A DNA stretch of 64,000 nucleotides from Streptomyces megasporus (GCF_000718985.1 NZ_JODL01000003.1:1-64000), one strand, 5' to 3'; counted from the stretch's first letter, positions 1-9,009 are shown. A program made the numbers and translations. Notes: generated from the sequence alone by a model not told the origin.

Positions 1-237
1 ACGGCCCGGTACGCGCCGAAGATCGAGGTGGACGACCCCTGGGGCTACGGCCGCTCCCTGGAGTGGGCGACCTCCTGCCCGCCGCCCCGGCACAACTTCC
101 TCTCCCTGCCGCGGATCCGTTCCGAATCCCCGGCGTTCGACCTGCACCACCCGGAGGTCGCGGCCCTCGACCAGCTCGAGAACACCAAGGGCTCCGGGGA
201 CAAGGTGCTCGCCGGTGGCAAGGAGGCCGGTAAGTGA
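1..237 (+). CDS. ctaD: cytochrome c oxidase subunit I, C-terminal end (partial)
   Basis: Reading frame 1 is open from the first base and ends at a TGA overlapping the next start. The visible 78 residues match the extreme C-terminus of actinobacterial CtaD: the segment [20 protein letters not shown] is the classic stretch after the last membrane helix, followed by a polar tail. CtaD is the haem a / a3-CuB catalytic subunit of the aa3 terminal oxidase in the cytoplasmic membrane. All catalytic His ligands lie upstream of the window. It is translationally coupled to ctaF, whose GTG overlaps its stop (GTGA). Confidence 0.93.
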   Translation, partial: TARYAPKIEVDDPWGYGRSLEWATSCPPPRHNFLSLPRIRSESPAFDLHHPEVAALDQLENTKGSGDKVLAGGKEAGK

Positions 238-632
238 AGATCCAGGGACGCATGTTCATCTGGCTGTCGGCCTTCATCCTGGCCGTGGCCCTCGTCTACG
301 GCCTGTGGTCGAAGGAGCCGGTCGGCACCACGGCCCTGTTCATGGCCTTCGGCCTGTGCATCATGGTCGGCTACTACCTGGCCTTCACGGCCCGCCGAGT
401 GGACACCGGAGCGCAGGACAACAAGGACGCGGACGTCGCCGACGACGCCGGTGAACTGGGCTTCTTCAGCCCGCACAGCTGGCAGCCGCTGGCTCTGGGC
501 GGCGGGTGCGCGTTCGCCTTCCTGGGCATCGCCATCGGCTGGTGGTTCCTGCTGATCTCCCTGCCGCTGCTGCTCGTCGGCCTGTTCGGCTGGGTGTTCG
601 AGTACTACCACGGGGAGAACCAGAACCAGTAA
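234..632 (+). CDS. ctaF: cytochrome c oxidase subunit IV (actinobacterial CtaF)
   Basis: A 132-residue integral membrane protein starting at a GTG that overlaps the ctaD stop by four bases. Hydrophobic segments lie near residues 6-25, 33-50, 88-104 and 104-122, with a charged acidic loop (about 57-75) and the conserved [12 protein letters not shown] stretch before the third helix, typical of the small fourth subunit of actinobacterial aa3 oxidase. The family has no catalytic metal ligands; it is thought to stabilise the oxidase core. It ends 14 bases before a very strong hairpin, so ctaD-ctaF appears to end a transcription unit here. Confidence 0.92.
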   Translation: MKIQGRMFIWLSAFILAVALVYGLWSKEPVGTTALFMAFGLCIMVGYYLAFTARRVDTGAQDNKDADVADDAGELGFFSPHSWQPLALGGGCAFAFLGIAIGWWFLLISLPLLLVGLFGWVFEYYHGENQNQ

Positions 633-645
633 CCCTTCCCCATCA

Positions 646-688
646 CGAACGGGTCATCTCCGGACACGCTCCGGAGATGACCCGTTCG
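646..688 (+). terminator. 19-bp perfect hairpin terminator after ctaF
   Basis: The arms at 646-664 and 670-688 are perfectly complementary over 19 bp with a 5-base loop (CACGC). No T-tract follows, as is common for Streptomyces terminators. It separates ctaDF from the downstream L,D-transpeptidase gene. Confidence 0.85.
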
Positions 689-735
689 CACGTATCCGGC
701 TCGTCCGTTCCGTGCGGCGTTCCTACCGTGGCAGC

Positions 736-1947
736 ATGAGCCGAGGATCACGCGGGACAGCACTGATCTGCTTCCTGATACTCGCGCCGCTGGCGGTGGG
801 GCCCGCCGCCTGCAGCGGCAACGACCAGCCTTCGGACGCGGCCCCCTACGACGCGACCGCCCACGTGGCGCTGAACGTCGGGGAGAACGGCCGCGCGGTG
901 GACCCGGACAAACCACTGGAGATCACCGCGCGCGACGGCAGCCGGATCACGGCCGTCCGCGCGATCGACACGGCGGGGCGCCCGCTGGACGGCGCGCTCT
1001 CCGCCGACGGCGCCCGCTGGCGCAGTTCCACTCCGCCGGCCGCCGCGACGCGTTACACGGTCGTGGTCAGCACCGAGAAGGACGGCGCTCCCGGCCGTCG
1101 CACCGTCGACCTCGCCACCCGTCCGGCCGAGGGAGGCAAGGAACTCGGCATCGTCTTCGGCCCGGCCCGCGGCACCTACGGCGTGGGCCAGCCCCTCACC
1201 GCCGAACTCGACCGGACGGTGGGAAGCGGCGAGGAGCGCGCGATCGTGGAGCGCGCGCTGAAGGTCGAGTCCACGCCCGCGATCGCCGAGGGCTCCTGGT
1301 ACTGGGTGGACGGCAGGACGCTGCACTACCGTCCGCGCACCTACTGGCCCGCGCACGCCACCGTCGTGGTCCGCAGCGCCCTGGAGGGCGTGTGGATCCG
1401 GGACGGGCTGCGCGGCGGGGAGACGAAGCCCCTGAGCATCCGGACGGGTGACCGCGTCGAGGCCGTCGTGGACATCGACGACACCCGGATGACGGTCAGG
1501 AAGAACGGCAAGACCCTCAAGACCGTCCCGGTCACCACCGGCAAGCCCGGATTCCGCACCCGGGAGGGCGTCAAGGTGGTCCTCGGGCGGCAGGCCAACG
1601 TACGGATGACCGGAACCAGCATCGGCATCCCCGAGGGCAGCCCCGAGTCCTACGACCTGCCCGTGCAGTGGGCCACGCAGCTCACCGAGAGCGGCGAGTA
1701 CGCCCACGCCGCGCCCTGGTCGGCCGAGTTCCACGGCCGGGACAACGTCAGCCACGGCTGTACGGGGATGAGCGTGGAGAACGCCCACTGGTTCTTCACC
1801 ACCGTCCGGCAGGGCGACATCGTCCGGTATGTCGACGGAGAGGAGGACTCCCCGAGGATGCCGCCCTTCGGCAACGGCTTCGGCGACTGGAACCTGTCCT
1901 GGGAGGAGTGGAGGAAGGGCAGTGCCCTGCGGGCCGACCGGACCTGA
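736..1947 (+). CDS. lipoprotein L,D-transpeptidase (Ig-like domains plus YkuD)
   Basis: Predicted 403-residue exported lipoprotein that forms 3-3 cross-links in peptidoglycan or attaches proteins to it. The N-terminus (basic start, hydrophobic core, lipobox VGPAAC with lipidated Cys26) supports the ATG chosen here over the GTG eight codons upstream. Bacterial Ig-like regions follow (about 50-230), and the C-terminal YkuD domain carries the signature His then SHGC, with catalytic Cys342 in FHGRDNVSHGCTGMS. The Trp-rich tail (GDWNLSWEEW) is typical of the actinobacterial LdtMt2 type. It is a single-gene unit between two strong hairpins. Catalytic assignment is from the family motif; substrate is inferred. 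Confidence 0.92.
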   Translation: MSRGSRGTALICFLILAPLAVGPAACSGNDQPSDAAPYDATAHVALNVGENGRAVDPDKPLEITARDGSRITAVRAIDTAGRPLDGALSADGARWRSSTPPAAATRYTVVVSTEKDGAPGRRTVDLATRPAEGGKELGIVFGPARGTYGVGQPLTAELDRTVGSGEERAIVERALKVESTPAIAEGSWYWVDGRTLHYRPRTYWPAHATVVVRSALEGVWIRDGLRGGETKPLSIRTGDRVEAVVDIDDTRMTVRKNGKTLKTVPVTTGKPGFRTREGVKVVLGRQANVRMTGTSIGIPEGSPESYDLPVQWATQLTESGEYAHAAPWSAEFHGRDNVSHGCTGMSVENAHWFFTTVRQGDIVRYVDGEEDSPRMPPFGNGFGDWNLSWEEWRKGSALRADRT

Positions 1948-1961
1948 GCCTCTTCACGGCG

Positions 1962-2001
1962 GACGGGCCGCCGCGGGTGGTGAGACCCGCGGCGGCCCGT
2001 C
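1962..2001. terminator. 17-bp hairpin terminator between convergent genes
   Basis: Arms at 1962-1978 and 1985-2001 are perfectly complementary with a 6-base loop. It lies between the end of the L,D-transpeptidase gene and the end of the oppositely oriented receiver-like gene, so it probably stops transcription from both sides. Confidence 0.8.
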
Positions 2002-2058
2002 GTCGTTCGTTGTCGCCTGTCGTCGTCTGTCGTCGTCTGTCGCCGTTCGTCGTCGGCG
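1998..2058. repeat. degenerate CGTCGT-rich simple repeat
   Basis: About 60 bases made of imperfect copies of GTCGTCGTCT and CGTCGTTCG units between the terminator and the stop of the minus-strand gene. It is low-complexity intergenic DNA with no coding evidence. Such tracts are slippage-prone and may vary between strains. Confidence 0.55.
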
Positions 2059-2060
2059 GT

Positions 2061-2465
2061 TCAGGCGGCCGTGCGCTGCAGCCTGTGGCGCAGCAGCCCG
2101 GCCAGGGAGTCGGCGAGGGTCGCCGGGTCCACCGGCTGGGGGACGGCCGCCTCGGCACGGCTCCAGGTGGCCAGCCAGGCGTCCTGCGGGCGACCGATCA
2201 GCAGCAGGACGGGCGGGCAGTCGAAGATCTCGTCCTTGATCTGGCGGCACACGCCCATCCCCCCGGCCGGCACCGCCTCGCCGTCCAGGACACAGACGTC
2301 GACGCCGCCCTCCTCCAGGAGGCCGAGCACCGCGGGGAGCGTGGCGCACTCGATGTACTCGACCGGCGGCACGTCGGCGGCCGGCCGACGCCCGGCGGCC
2401 AGCCGCACCTGCTCGCGGGTGTTGGCGTCGTCGCTGTAGACCAGCACCGTGGCGGTCGGCTGCAT
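2061..2465 (-). CDS. response-regulator receiver-like protein (hypothetical)
   Basis: A 134-residue protein starting [20 protein letters not shown], resembling the beta1/alpha1 start of a CheY-like fold, with [19 protein letters not shown] where the phospho-acceptor Asp normally sits (Asp61, in VLDG). There is no DNA-binding or output domain, and the C-terminal half lacks the expected conserved Thr and Lys in clear positions, so it may be a divergent pseudo-receiver. It is transcribed away from ctaE and lies between the ctaDF and ctaE-qcrCAB blocks. A link to respiration is suggested only by position. The RNA start would lie in the 247-base region shared with ctaE. Confidence 0.75.
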   Translation of the reverse strand: MQPTATVLVYSDDANTREQVRLAAGRRPAADVPPVEYIECATLPAVLGLLEEGGVDVCVLDGEAVPAGGMGVCRQIKDEIFDCPPVLLLIGRPQDAWLATWSRAEAAVPQPVDPATLADSLAGLLRHRLQRTAA

Positions 2466-2696
2466 GGTTCCTCCGTGTCCTCGGGGTCCTCGGGGCCGCG
2501 GGCCCCCGGATCCTCGGCCCCGAAGGTCCAGGGGCCGGGGGCCGGGGGATCGACAAGCCGTCTCGTGGCCGGATGCTACTCCTGTCGGAGGCGGCCCGGC
2601 AGGGTTCCGGCGACGTGCCGGGAGGGTCCGACGGAGCCGGTCGCAAGCCCTTGACACACCGAACAGCACCCCCCGGAGTGAGGGCGGGATAAGCGA

Positions 2697-2711
2697 CCGA
2701 CATAATGTCGG
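2697..2711. promoter_or_regulatory. perfect 15-bp palindrome at the ctaE start
   Basis: CCGACATAATGTCGG is a perfect inverted repeat (7-bp arms, one central base) ending one base before the GTG start of ctaE. The embedded CATAAT (2701-2706) has the look of a -10 hexamer with 6 bases to the GTG, so the element could be an operator over the promoter of a leaderless ctaE message. A TTGACA occurs at 2651-2656 but is too far away to be its -35. Confidence 0.5.
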
Positions 2712-2712
2712 C

Positions 2713-3321
2713 GTGGCGACAGCAACTGCAGTAGATACCGGGCACGCGCACCCGTCGGTCAATCGACCGAACCTCACCAGCGTCGGAACCATCGTCTGGC
2801 TGAGTTCCGAGCTGATGTTCTTCGCGGCCCTTTTCGCGATGTACTTCACCCTGCGATCGGTGACCGGTCCCGAGTACTGGTCGGAGCAGACGGACATCCT
2901 GAACCTTCCGTTCGCATCGACCAACACCACGATCCTGGTGCTCTCCTCCCTCACCTGCCAGCTCGGCGTCTTCGCCGCCGAGCGCGGTGACGTGAAGAGG
3001 CTCCGGATGTGGTTCGTGGTCACCTTCGTCATGGGTGCCATCTTCATCGGCGGCCAGATCTTCGAGTACACGGAGCTGGTCCACCAGGGGGTGAGTATCT
3101 CCTCGGGGCCCTACGGGTCGGCGTTCTACCTGACCACGGGCTTCCACGGCATCCACGTGATCGGCGGCCTGATCGCCTTCCTGTTCGTCCTGGGCCGGAC
3201 GTACGCGGCCAGGAGGTTCACCCACCACCAGGCCACCGCGGCCATCGTGGTGTCCTATTACTGGCACTTCGTCGATGTGGTCTGGATCGGTCTCTTCGCC
3301 ACGATCTACCTGATCAAGTGA
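2713..3321 (+). CDS. ctaE: cytochrome c oxidase subunit III
   Basis: A 202-residue protein with five membrane helices, matching actinobacterial CtaE from the start (ATATAV...[35 protein letters not shown]). The GTG start is preferred because homologues begin this way and longer frames run into non-coding sequence. The short five-helix form lacks the first two helices of mitochondrial COX3. Family signatures seen are the SSELMFFA helix, the FEYTEL loop, and [10 protein letters not shown] plus [14 protein letters not shown] near the end. It opens the ctaE-qcrCAB cluster. CtaE does not bind redox cofactors; it supports proton uptake in the aa3 oxidase. Confidence 0.96.
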   Translation: MATATAVDTGHAHPSVNRPNLTSVGTIVWLSSELMFFAALFAMYFTLRSVTGPEYWSEQTDILNLPFASTNTTILVLSSLTCQLGVFAAERGDVKRLRMWFVVTFVMGAIFIGGQIFEYTELVHQGVSISSGPYGSAFYLTTGFHGIHVIGGLIAFLFVLGRTYAARRFTHHQATAAIVVSYYWHFVDVVWIGLFATIYLIK

Positions 3322-3426
3322 TCCGGTGATCCGGGTCCGCCGTCGATTCGCGCGACGGGGACCGCGGCGGACTGACAGACACAGACAGAAGCAACGACGC
3401 AGAAGATCCTGACACCGGGGTAATCC

Positions 3427-4236
3427 GTGAAAAAGCTCTCCGCACGACGGCGCCATCCGCTGGCGGCGCTCGTCGTCCTACTCTTCGCGCTGGCGGCCAC
3501 CGGGGGGCTGTACGCCGCGTTCGCTCCGGCGGACGAGGCGAAGGCCGACACCTCGGCCCAGTCCCTCGCCATCGAGGAGGGCAAGAAGCTATACGCCACC
3601 GGCTGCTCCAGCTGCCACGGAACCGGTGGCCAGGGCACCTCCGACGGCCCCAGCCTGGTGGGCGTCGGTGCCGCTGCCGTGGACTTCCAGGTGGGCACCG
3701 GCCGCATGCCGGCCCAGTCCCCGGGCGCCCAGGCGCCCGACAAGCCGCGGGTCTACGACCAGAAGGAAATCGATCAGCTCGCGGCCTACATCGCCTCGCT
3801 GGGCCCCGGCCCGAGCATCCCGACCGAGGAGGACTACAACCCCTCGGGTGCCGACAGCGCCGCGGGTGGTGAGCTGTTCCGCACCAACTGCGCGCAGTGC
3901 CACAACTTCACCGGCAAGGGCGGCGCTCTGACGCACGGCAAGTACGCACCGCCGCTGAACGACGTCGATCCCAAGTACGTCTACGAGGCGATGCTCCACG
4001 GTCCGCAGAACATGCCCGCCTTCCCCGACAGCGTCATGCCTCCGGAGGAGAAGCGGGAGATCATCGCGTACCTCCAGGACGTCAACGGCAAGGAGACGGC
4101 GAGCCCCGGCGGCTTCGGCCTGGGCGGCTTCGGCCCGGTGGCCGAGGGCATGTTCGCCTGGACCATCGTCCTCGCCCTTCTGATCTGCACCGCCGTGTGG
4201 GTCGCGGCACGCACCGCCAAGGCCAGGAAGTCATGA
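3427..4236 (+). CDS. qcrC: dihaem cytochrome cc subunit of the bcc complex
   Basis: A 269-residue membrane-anchored c-type cytochrome. It has an N-terminal signal-anchor (about 12-33), two class I cytochrome c domains with haem motifs C60-S-S-C63-H64 and C155-A-Q-C158-H159, Met ligand candidates in GRMPAQ and NMPAF, and a C-terminal membrane helix (241-262). Two haems in one QcrC are diagnostic of Actinobacteria, where this subunit replaces soluble cytochrome c and passes electrons directly to the aa3 oxidase. A nested hairpin (3335-3372) lies in the 105-base gap after ctaE and may tune expression. The stop overlaps the qcrA ATG. Confidence 0.97.
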   Translation: MKKLSARRRHPLAALVVLLFALAATGGLYAAFAPADEAKADTSAQSLAIEEGKKLYATGCSSCHGTGGQGTSDGPSLVGVGAAAVDFQVGTGRMPAQSPGAQAPDKPRVYDQKEIDQLAAYIASLGPGPSIPTEEDYNPSGADSAAGGELFRTNCAQCHNFTGKGGALTHGKYAPPLNDVDPKYVYEAMLHGPQNMPAFPDSVMPPEEKREIIAYLQDVNGKETASPGGFGLGGFGPVAEGMFAWTIVLALLICTAVWVAARTAKARKS

Positions 4237-5291
4237 GTAGCCACACCGGAACCCACGAAGACGAGAACCTCCCCGGCGAGCGCGAGACCGCTCACGGCGA
4301 GGTGGCGAACAGGGAGAACCCCTTCGCCGACCCCGGGCTGCCGCCCCACGAGCCGCGCAAGCAGGACATCGACGAGCGGGCCGCCAAGCGGTCCGAGCGC
4401 ACCGTTGCCCTGCTGTTCACGGTGTCGATGCTGGCCACCATCGGCTTCATCGCCTCGTACGTGATCTTCCCGATCGACCAGATGGTGACCATCTGGCCGC
4501 TGGGCAAGATCAGCGCACTGAACTTCTCGCTCGGCATGACGCTGGGCATCGCCCTGTTCTGCATCGGCGCCGGCGCGGTCCACTGGGGCCGCACGCTGAT
4601 GTCGGACCACGAGCTGATCGGTGAGCGTCACCCGATCGAGGCGGACGAGGAGACCAAGCAGAAGGTCCTCGCCGACTTCCACCAGGGCGCCAAGGAGTCG
4701 CAGATCGGCCGTCGCAAGCTGGTCCGCAACACCATGTTCGGCGCGCTGGCCCTGGTGCCGCTCTCCGGTGTGGTGCTGCTGCGCGACCTCGGCCCCCTGC
4801 CTGAGGACAAGCTCCGGCACACCGCCTGGGCCAAGGGCAAGATGCTGGTGAACCAGAACACCGGCGAGCCCCTGCGCCCGGAGGACATCACGGTCGGCAC
4901 GCTGGCCTTCGCCCAGCCCGAGGGGCTGGAGGAGGGCAGCCACGATTTCCAGAAGGAGATCGCCAAGGCCGCCGTGATGCTCGTCCGGCTGGAGCCGAAC
5001 GACATCAAGGACAAGCGGGAACTGGACTGGTCCCACGAGGGCATCGTGGCCTTCTCCAGGATCTGCACCCACGTCGGCTGCCCGGTTACCCTGTACGAGC
5101 AGCAGACGCACCATGTGCTGTGCCCGTGCCACCAGTCGACCTTCGACCTGGCCGACGGGGCGCGCGTGATCTTCGGGCCTGCCGGTCACCCTCTGCCGCA
5201 GTTGCGGATCAGTGTCAACGACGAGGGCTATCTCGTGGCGGAGGACGACTTCGCGGAGCCCGTCGGCCCGACCTTCTGGGAGCGCGGATGA
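4233..5291 (+). CDS. qcrA: Rieske iron-sulfur subunit of the bcc complex
   Basis: A 352-residue protein with a long polar cytoplasmic N-terminus (about 1-60), three predicted membrane segments (about 62-82, 96-118, 165-183) and a C-terminal Rieske domain. The 2Fe-2S ligands are Cys278/His280 (CTHVGC) and Cys297/His300 (CPCH), with Cys283 and Cys299 placed for the disulfide. Three helices, rather than one, are the actinobacterial arrangement. RRKLVRN just before the third helix fits the Tat-dependent insertion of the last helix described for Streptomyces Rieske proteins. ATGA overlaps on both sides indicate coupled translation with qcrC and qcrB. Confidence 0.97.
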   Translation: MSSHTGTHEDENLPGERETAHGEVANRENPFADPGLPPHEPRKQDIDERAAKRSERTVALLFTVSMLATIGFIASYVIFPIDQMVTIWPLGKISALNFSLGMTLGIALFCIGAGAVHWGRTLMSDHELIGERHPIEADEETKQKVLADFHQGAKESQIGRRKLVRNTMFGALALVPLSGVVLLRDLGPLPEDKLRHTAWAKGKMLVNQNTGEPLRPEDITVGTLAFAQPEGLEEGSHDFQKEIAKAAVMLVRLEPNDIKDKRELDWSHEGIVAFSRICTHVGCPVTLYEQQTHHVLCPCHQSTFDLADGARVIFGPAGHPLPQLRISVNDEGYLVAEDDFAEPVGPTFWERG

Positions 5292-6922
5292 GTACCACAA
5301 GCGAGGCCCCGAAGCGCCGGGGCAAGGCGCCCGCCGGCGAGCGGGTCGCCGACTGGGCCGACGGCCGGCTGGGCATCTACGGCCTGGCCAAGGCCAACAT
5401 GCGGAAGATCTTTCCGGACCACTGGTCCTTCATGCTCGGAGAGGTCTGCCTCTACAGCTTCATCATCATCATCCTGACCGGCGTCTACCTGACGCTGTTC
5501 TTCCACCCGAGCATGGCCGAGGTGACCTACCACGGCGCCTACGTGCCGATGCAGGGTGTGCACATGTCGGAGGCGTACGCCTCGACGCTGGACATCAGCT
5601 TCGACGTCCGCGGCGGTCTGCTCATGCGGCAGATCCACCACTGGGCCGCGCTGGTGTTCCTGGTCGGCATGTTCGTGCACATGATGCGCGTCTTCTTCAC
5701 CGGCGCGTTCCGCAAGCCGCGCGAGATCAACTGGCTGTTCGGCTTCCTGCTGCTGGTGCTGGGCATGTTCACCGGCTTCACCGGCTACTCGCTGCCGGAC
5801 GACCTGCTCTCGGGCACCGGCATCCGGTTCATGGAGGGCGCCGTCCTCTCCGTCCCGGTGGTCGGCACCTACCTCGCCTTCTTCATCTTCGGTGGCGAGT
5901 TCCCGGGCACGGAGATCATTCCGCGGTTCTTCGTGGCGCACGTCCTGCTGCTGCCCGGCATCATGCTGGGGCTCGTGGTGGCGCACCTGATCCTGGTCTT
6001 CTACCACAAGCACACCCAGTTCGCCGGTCCCGGCCGGACGGAGAAGAACGTCGTCGGCATGCCGCTGCTGCCGGTCTACATGGCCAAGGCGGGAGGCTTC
6101 TTCTTCCTGGTCTTCGGCATCATCGCGATCATCTCCGCGACGTTCACCATCAACCCGGTCTGGGTGCTGGGCCCGTACCGTCCGGACCAGGTGTCCACCA
6201 ACGCGCAGCCCGACTGGTACATGGGCTTCTCCGAGGGCCTGATCCGCGCGATGCCGGGCTGGGAGATCGTGTTGCCGGGCGGCTACACGCTCGCCCTGGG
6301 CGTGTTCATCCCGCTGATGATCTTCCCGCTGATCCTGGCGGCGATCGCCGTGTACCCGTTCATCGAGTCCTGGGTCACCGGGGACAAGCGGGAGCACCAC
6401 ATCCTGGACCGCCCGCGCAACGCCCCGACGCGCACCGCCTTCGGCATGGCCTGGCTCAGCCTGTACTTCGTGTGCCTGATCGGTGGTGGCAACGACCTGT
6501 GGGCCACCCACTTCCACCTGTCGATCAACGCCATCACCTGGTTCGTCCGCATCGGGTTCTTCGCGGTGCCGGTGATCACCTTCATCGTCACCAAGCGGAT
6601 CTGCCTGGGTCTGCAGCGGCGTGACCGCGAGAAGGTGCTCCACGGCCGGGAGAGCGGCATCATCAAGCGGCTGCCGCACGGTGAGTTCGTCGAGGTGCAC
6701 GAGCCGCTCTCGCAGGAGCAGCTCCACACCCTCACCGCGCACGAGCAGTACAAGCCGCTGGAGATCGGCCCGGAGGTGGACGAGAACGGCGTGGCCCGCA
6801 AGGTCGGCCGGGTGCAGAAGCTCCGTGCCAGGCTCAGCCGTGGTTACTACGGAGAGGGCAACCAGATCCCGAAGCCGACGGTGGAGGAGTACAAGGAGCT
6901 CACCAGCGGCCACGGTCACTGA
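5288..6922 (+). CDS. qcrB: cytochrome b subunit of the bcc complex
   Basis: A 544-residue polytopic membrane protein carrying haems bL and bH and both quinone sites. Haem ligand His pairs are seen in the second helix region (RQIHHWAALVFLVGMFVH) and the fourth (AHVLLLPGIMLGLVVAH). The Qo motif reads PDWYMG rather than PEWY, as usual in Actinobacteria. A long hydrophilic C-terminal extension (about 430-544) is also actinobacterial. It is the last gene of the cluster and is followed by a strong terminator. QcrB is the target of Q203-type inhibitors in mycobacteria, which is family knowledge, not something shown here. Confidence 0.97.
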   Translation: MSTTSEAPKRRGKAPAGERVADWADGRLGIYGLAKANMRKIFPDHWSFMLGEVCLYSFIIIILTGVYLTLFFHPSMAEVTYHGAYVPMQGVHMSEAYASTLDISFDVRGGLLMRQIHHWAALVFLVGMFVHMMRVFFTGAFRKPREINWLFGFLLLVLGMFTGFTGYSLPDDLLSGTGIRFMEGAVLSVPVVGTYLAFFIFGGEFPGTEIIPRFFVAHVLLLPGIMLGLVVAHLILVFYHKHTQFAGPGRTEKNVVGMPLLPVYMAKAGGFFFLVFGIIAIISATFTINPVWVLGPYRPDQVSTNAQPDWYMGFSEGLIRAMPGWEIVLPGGYTLALGVFIPLMIFPLILAAIAVYPFIESWVTGDKREHHILDRPRNAPTRTAFGMAWLSLYFVCLIGGGNDLWATHFHLSINAITWFVRIGFFAVPVITFIVTKRICLGLQRRDREKVLHGRESGIIKRLPHGEFVEVHEPLSQEQLHTLTAHEQYKPLEIGPEVDENGVARKVGRVQKLRARLSRGYYGEGNQIPKPTVEEYKELTSGHGH

Positions 6923-6948
6923 GGCTCCAAGCGAAAGTCGCCACATGT

Positions 6949-6985
6949 GGGCCCCGCTCCCTCCGGTCGGAGGGGGCGGGGCCCC
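6949..6985 (+). terminator. hairpin terminator after qcrB
   Basis: A GC-rich stem of about 16 bp (GGGCCCCGCTCCCTCC pairing with GGAGGGGGCGGGGCCC, with one G-U pair) and a 4-base loop, 26 bases after the qcrB stop. It closes the ctaE-qcrCAB unit ahead of trpD. Confidence 0.75.
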
Positions 6986-7100
6986 GGCGTGTCCGGAGTG
7001 CGGTCATCGACCGTGGGAAGCGGCGCGCACGCCGTAGGCTGGCGTGGGGCCGCCGGGACGGCCGGGCCCCTCGTGAATCGAAGATGCCAGGAGTGATCCC

Positions 7101-8165
7101 ATGAGCGCTGTTACCCCTACCGGAGGCGACACCGCGGCGGCCCACACCTGGCCGGACGTGCTGAGTGCGCTGCTGGCCGGTGAGGATCTGTCCGCCGACA
7201 GCACCGCCTGGGCGATGGACCGCATCATGAGGGGCGAGGCGACCGACGCCCAGATCGCCGGTTTCGCGGTGGCGCTGCGGGCCAAGGGCGAGACGGTCGA
7301 CGAGGTCGTCGGGATGGTCCGCGCGATGTACGGGCACGCCAAGGTGATCGAGGTGCCGGGCCCGTCGGTCGACATCGTCGGCACCGGCGGCGACCGGGCC
7401 AGAACGGTGAACATCTCGACGATGTCCTCGATCGTGGTGGCTGGCACCGGCGCCAAGGTCGTCAAGCACGGCAACCGCGCGGCCTCCAGCGCGTGCGGGA
7501 CGGCGGACGTGCTGGAGAAGCTGGGGGTCAACCTGGACCTGGCGCCGGAGCGGGTCGCCGAGGTCGCCGCCGAGGCCGGGATCAGCTTCTGCTTCGCGGT
7601 GAAGTTCCACCCCTCGCTGCGCCACGTGGGGGCCGCCCGGAAGGAACTGGGCGTCGCGACCGTCTTCAACTTCCTCGGCCCGCTGACCAACCCCGCCCGG
7701 GTGGGGGCCCAGGCCACCGGGGTCGCCGATGCCCGGATGGCGCCGATCGTTGCGGGCGTGCTCGCCGAGCGCGGGGTCTCCGCGCTGGTCTTCCGGGGCG
7801 ACGACGGGTTGGACGAGCTGACCACCACGAGCACCTCGACGGTGTGGACGGTCGGGAACGGCGAGGTCCGCAGCGAGGTCTTCGACCCGCGGGACGTCGG
7901 CATCGAACTGGTGCCGCTGGAGGCGCTGCGCGGCGGGGACCCCGCCCACAACGCGGACGTGGTGCGGCGGCTGCTGGACGGCGAGAACGGTCCCGTGCGG
8001 GACGCGGTGCTGCTGAACTCCGCCGCCGCGCTGGTCGCCCTGGAGCCGGGCGACGCGCCGCTGACCGAGCGGATCGCGGCCGGCATGGAGCGGGCCGCGG
8101 AGTCCATCGACTCCGGCGCGGCCAAGGCGGCGCTGGAGCGCTGGGTGGCGGTCAGCAACGCCTGA
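7101..8165 (+). CDS. trpD: anthranilate phosphoribosyltransferase
   Basis: A 354-residue cytoplasmic enzyme transferring phosphoribosyl from PRPP to anthranilate, step two of tryptophan synthesis. Signature loops are all present: GTGGD (PRPP/Mg site), VKHGNRAAS, the NFLGPLTNP segment and GDDGLDE (metal-binding DE). The start is supported by CAGGAG ten bases upstream. A -10-like TAGGCT lies at 7035-7040. A six-codon reading frame (7084-7104) overlaps the ATG as ATGA. It is a monocistronic trp gene, separate from the trpE(G) gene 23 kb away, and sits directly after qcrB as in other actinomycetes. Confidence 0.96.
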   Translation: MSAVTPTGGDTAAAHTWPDVLSALLAGEDLSADSTAWAMDRIMRGEATDAQIAGFAVALRAKGETVDEVVGMVRAMYGHAKVIEVPGPSVDIVGTGGDRARTVNISTMSSIVVAGTGAKVVKHGNRAASSACGTADVLEKLGVNLDLAPERVAEVAAEAGISFCFAVKFHPSLRHVGAARKELGVATVFNFLGPLTNPARVGAQATGVADARMAPIVAGVLAERGVSALVFRGDDGLDELTTTSTSTVWTVGNGEVRSEVFDPRDVGIELVPLEALRGGDPAHNADVVRRLLDGENGPVRDAVLLNSAAALVALEPGDAPLTERIAAGMERAAESIDSGAAKAALERWVAVSNA

Positions 8166-8178
8166 CGGGCATCGGAGG

Positions 8179-8211
8179 CGGGGCCGCTCGGGCACGTCCC
8201 GGGCGGCCCCG
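8179..8211. terminator. hairpin terminator between trpD and the Lrp-type gene
   Basis: A 14-bp stem (CGGGGCCGCTCGGG against CCCGGGCGGCCCCG, one G-U pair) with a 5-base loop just after the trpD stop, placed between convergent genes. Confidence 0.65.
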
Positions 8212-8270
8212 TCCGCGCCGGGCGAGGCGTGCGCGGCGGCTTCCCCGGCGGGCGGTCCGCCCGGCCGCCG

Positions 8271-8552
8271 TCAGGAGTCGAGCCCGATGGCGAAGGCGGC
8301 CTCCAGGTCGTGCCGGGAGTAGGTCCGGAAGGCGATGTGGGTCTCGGTGGACTCCACGCCGGGGACCTTGCTGATCCGGCCCGGGATGACCTCGGCGAGC
8401 TCCTCGTGCCGCGCGACGCGGACGATGGCGATCAGGTCGTGGGCACCGGTCACCGAGTAGACCTCGCTGACCCCTTCCAGCGCGGCGATCTCCTCGGCGA
8501 TCTCCGGGATGCGGTCGGTGCTGGTCTTGATGAGCACGATCGAGGTGATCAC
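8271..8552 (-). CDS. Lrp/AsnC-type single RAM-domain protein
   Basis: A 93-residue protein consisting only of the ligand-binding/oligomerisation (RAM) fold of Lrp/AsnC regulators, with no helix-turn-helix. The GTG start is chosen because AGAAGGG lies a proper distance upstream and VITSIVLIKT is the usual family beginning. The beta-alpha-beta-beta-alpha-beta pattern and the VTGAHDLIAIVR core fit the RAM domain, where amino acids bind at dimer interfaces. Such stand-alone RAM proteins may modulate full-length Lrp proteins or act as small-molecule sensors. It converges on trpD, but a tryptophan link is not shown. Confidence 0.85.
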   Translation of the reverse strand: MITSIVLIKTSTDRIPEIAEEIAALEGVSEVYSVTGAHDLIAIVRVARHEELAEVIPGRISKVPGVESTETHIAFRTYSRHDLEAAFAIGLDS

Positions 8553-9009
8553 GGTTTTCCCTTCTTCGGGGGAGGCTCCGAGGCGCGGTGGCCGCCGGCG
8601 GATTCCCCCGGGAGACTGCGTTTCCCTTGGCCGCCGGGGTCGGCCCGCCCACTGTAGCCCGCCGCGTCCGGGTCCCCCGTGCGCGGCGGGGTCCGCGTCC
8701 GAGGCCCCGCCGCGCCCGGCGGCCGGCGGCCCGCGCGGGGATGATGACGGCTCGGATACGGGCAGCACGCCAGGGCGCACCCGGCGGTCGTCAGGTCGTA
8801 GGGTTGCGGGGATACCGCGGTCGAGTGTCCGACGGCACGTGTGACGTGGGAAAACCGGGGCAATCGGGGCACCCGGGGCATCCGCCGCGCCGAAGGCGGC
8901 GAGGCGGAGAAGACGGGACAGCGGAAGAGACGACGCGAGGACGAGCAGGAGCGCCGGTGACGCCGGGGGTGCCGGCGGCGCAGGGAGCACCGAAGGAAAG
9001 GACGGAACG
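8553..9009. other. 457-base divergent intergenic region
   Basis: The region between the Lrp-type gene and the zinc-ribbon gene. The left end holds the ribosome binding site of the minus-strand gene. A TAGGGT at 8799-8804 could be a -10 element for plus-strand transcription, but no convincing -35 is visible. Short GGGGCA copies occur around 8860-8882. No reading frame here looks coding. Confidence 0.5.

Noticed and set aside
45-611. A 188-residue minus-strand frame over ctaD/ctaF
   Set aside because: It is antisense to two clearly coding respiratory genes, has no family resemblance, and exists because stop codons are rare in GC-rich sequence.
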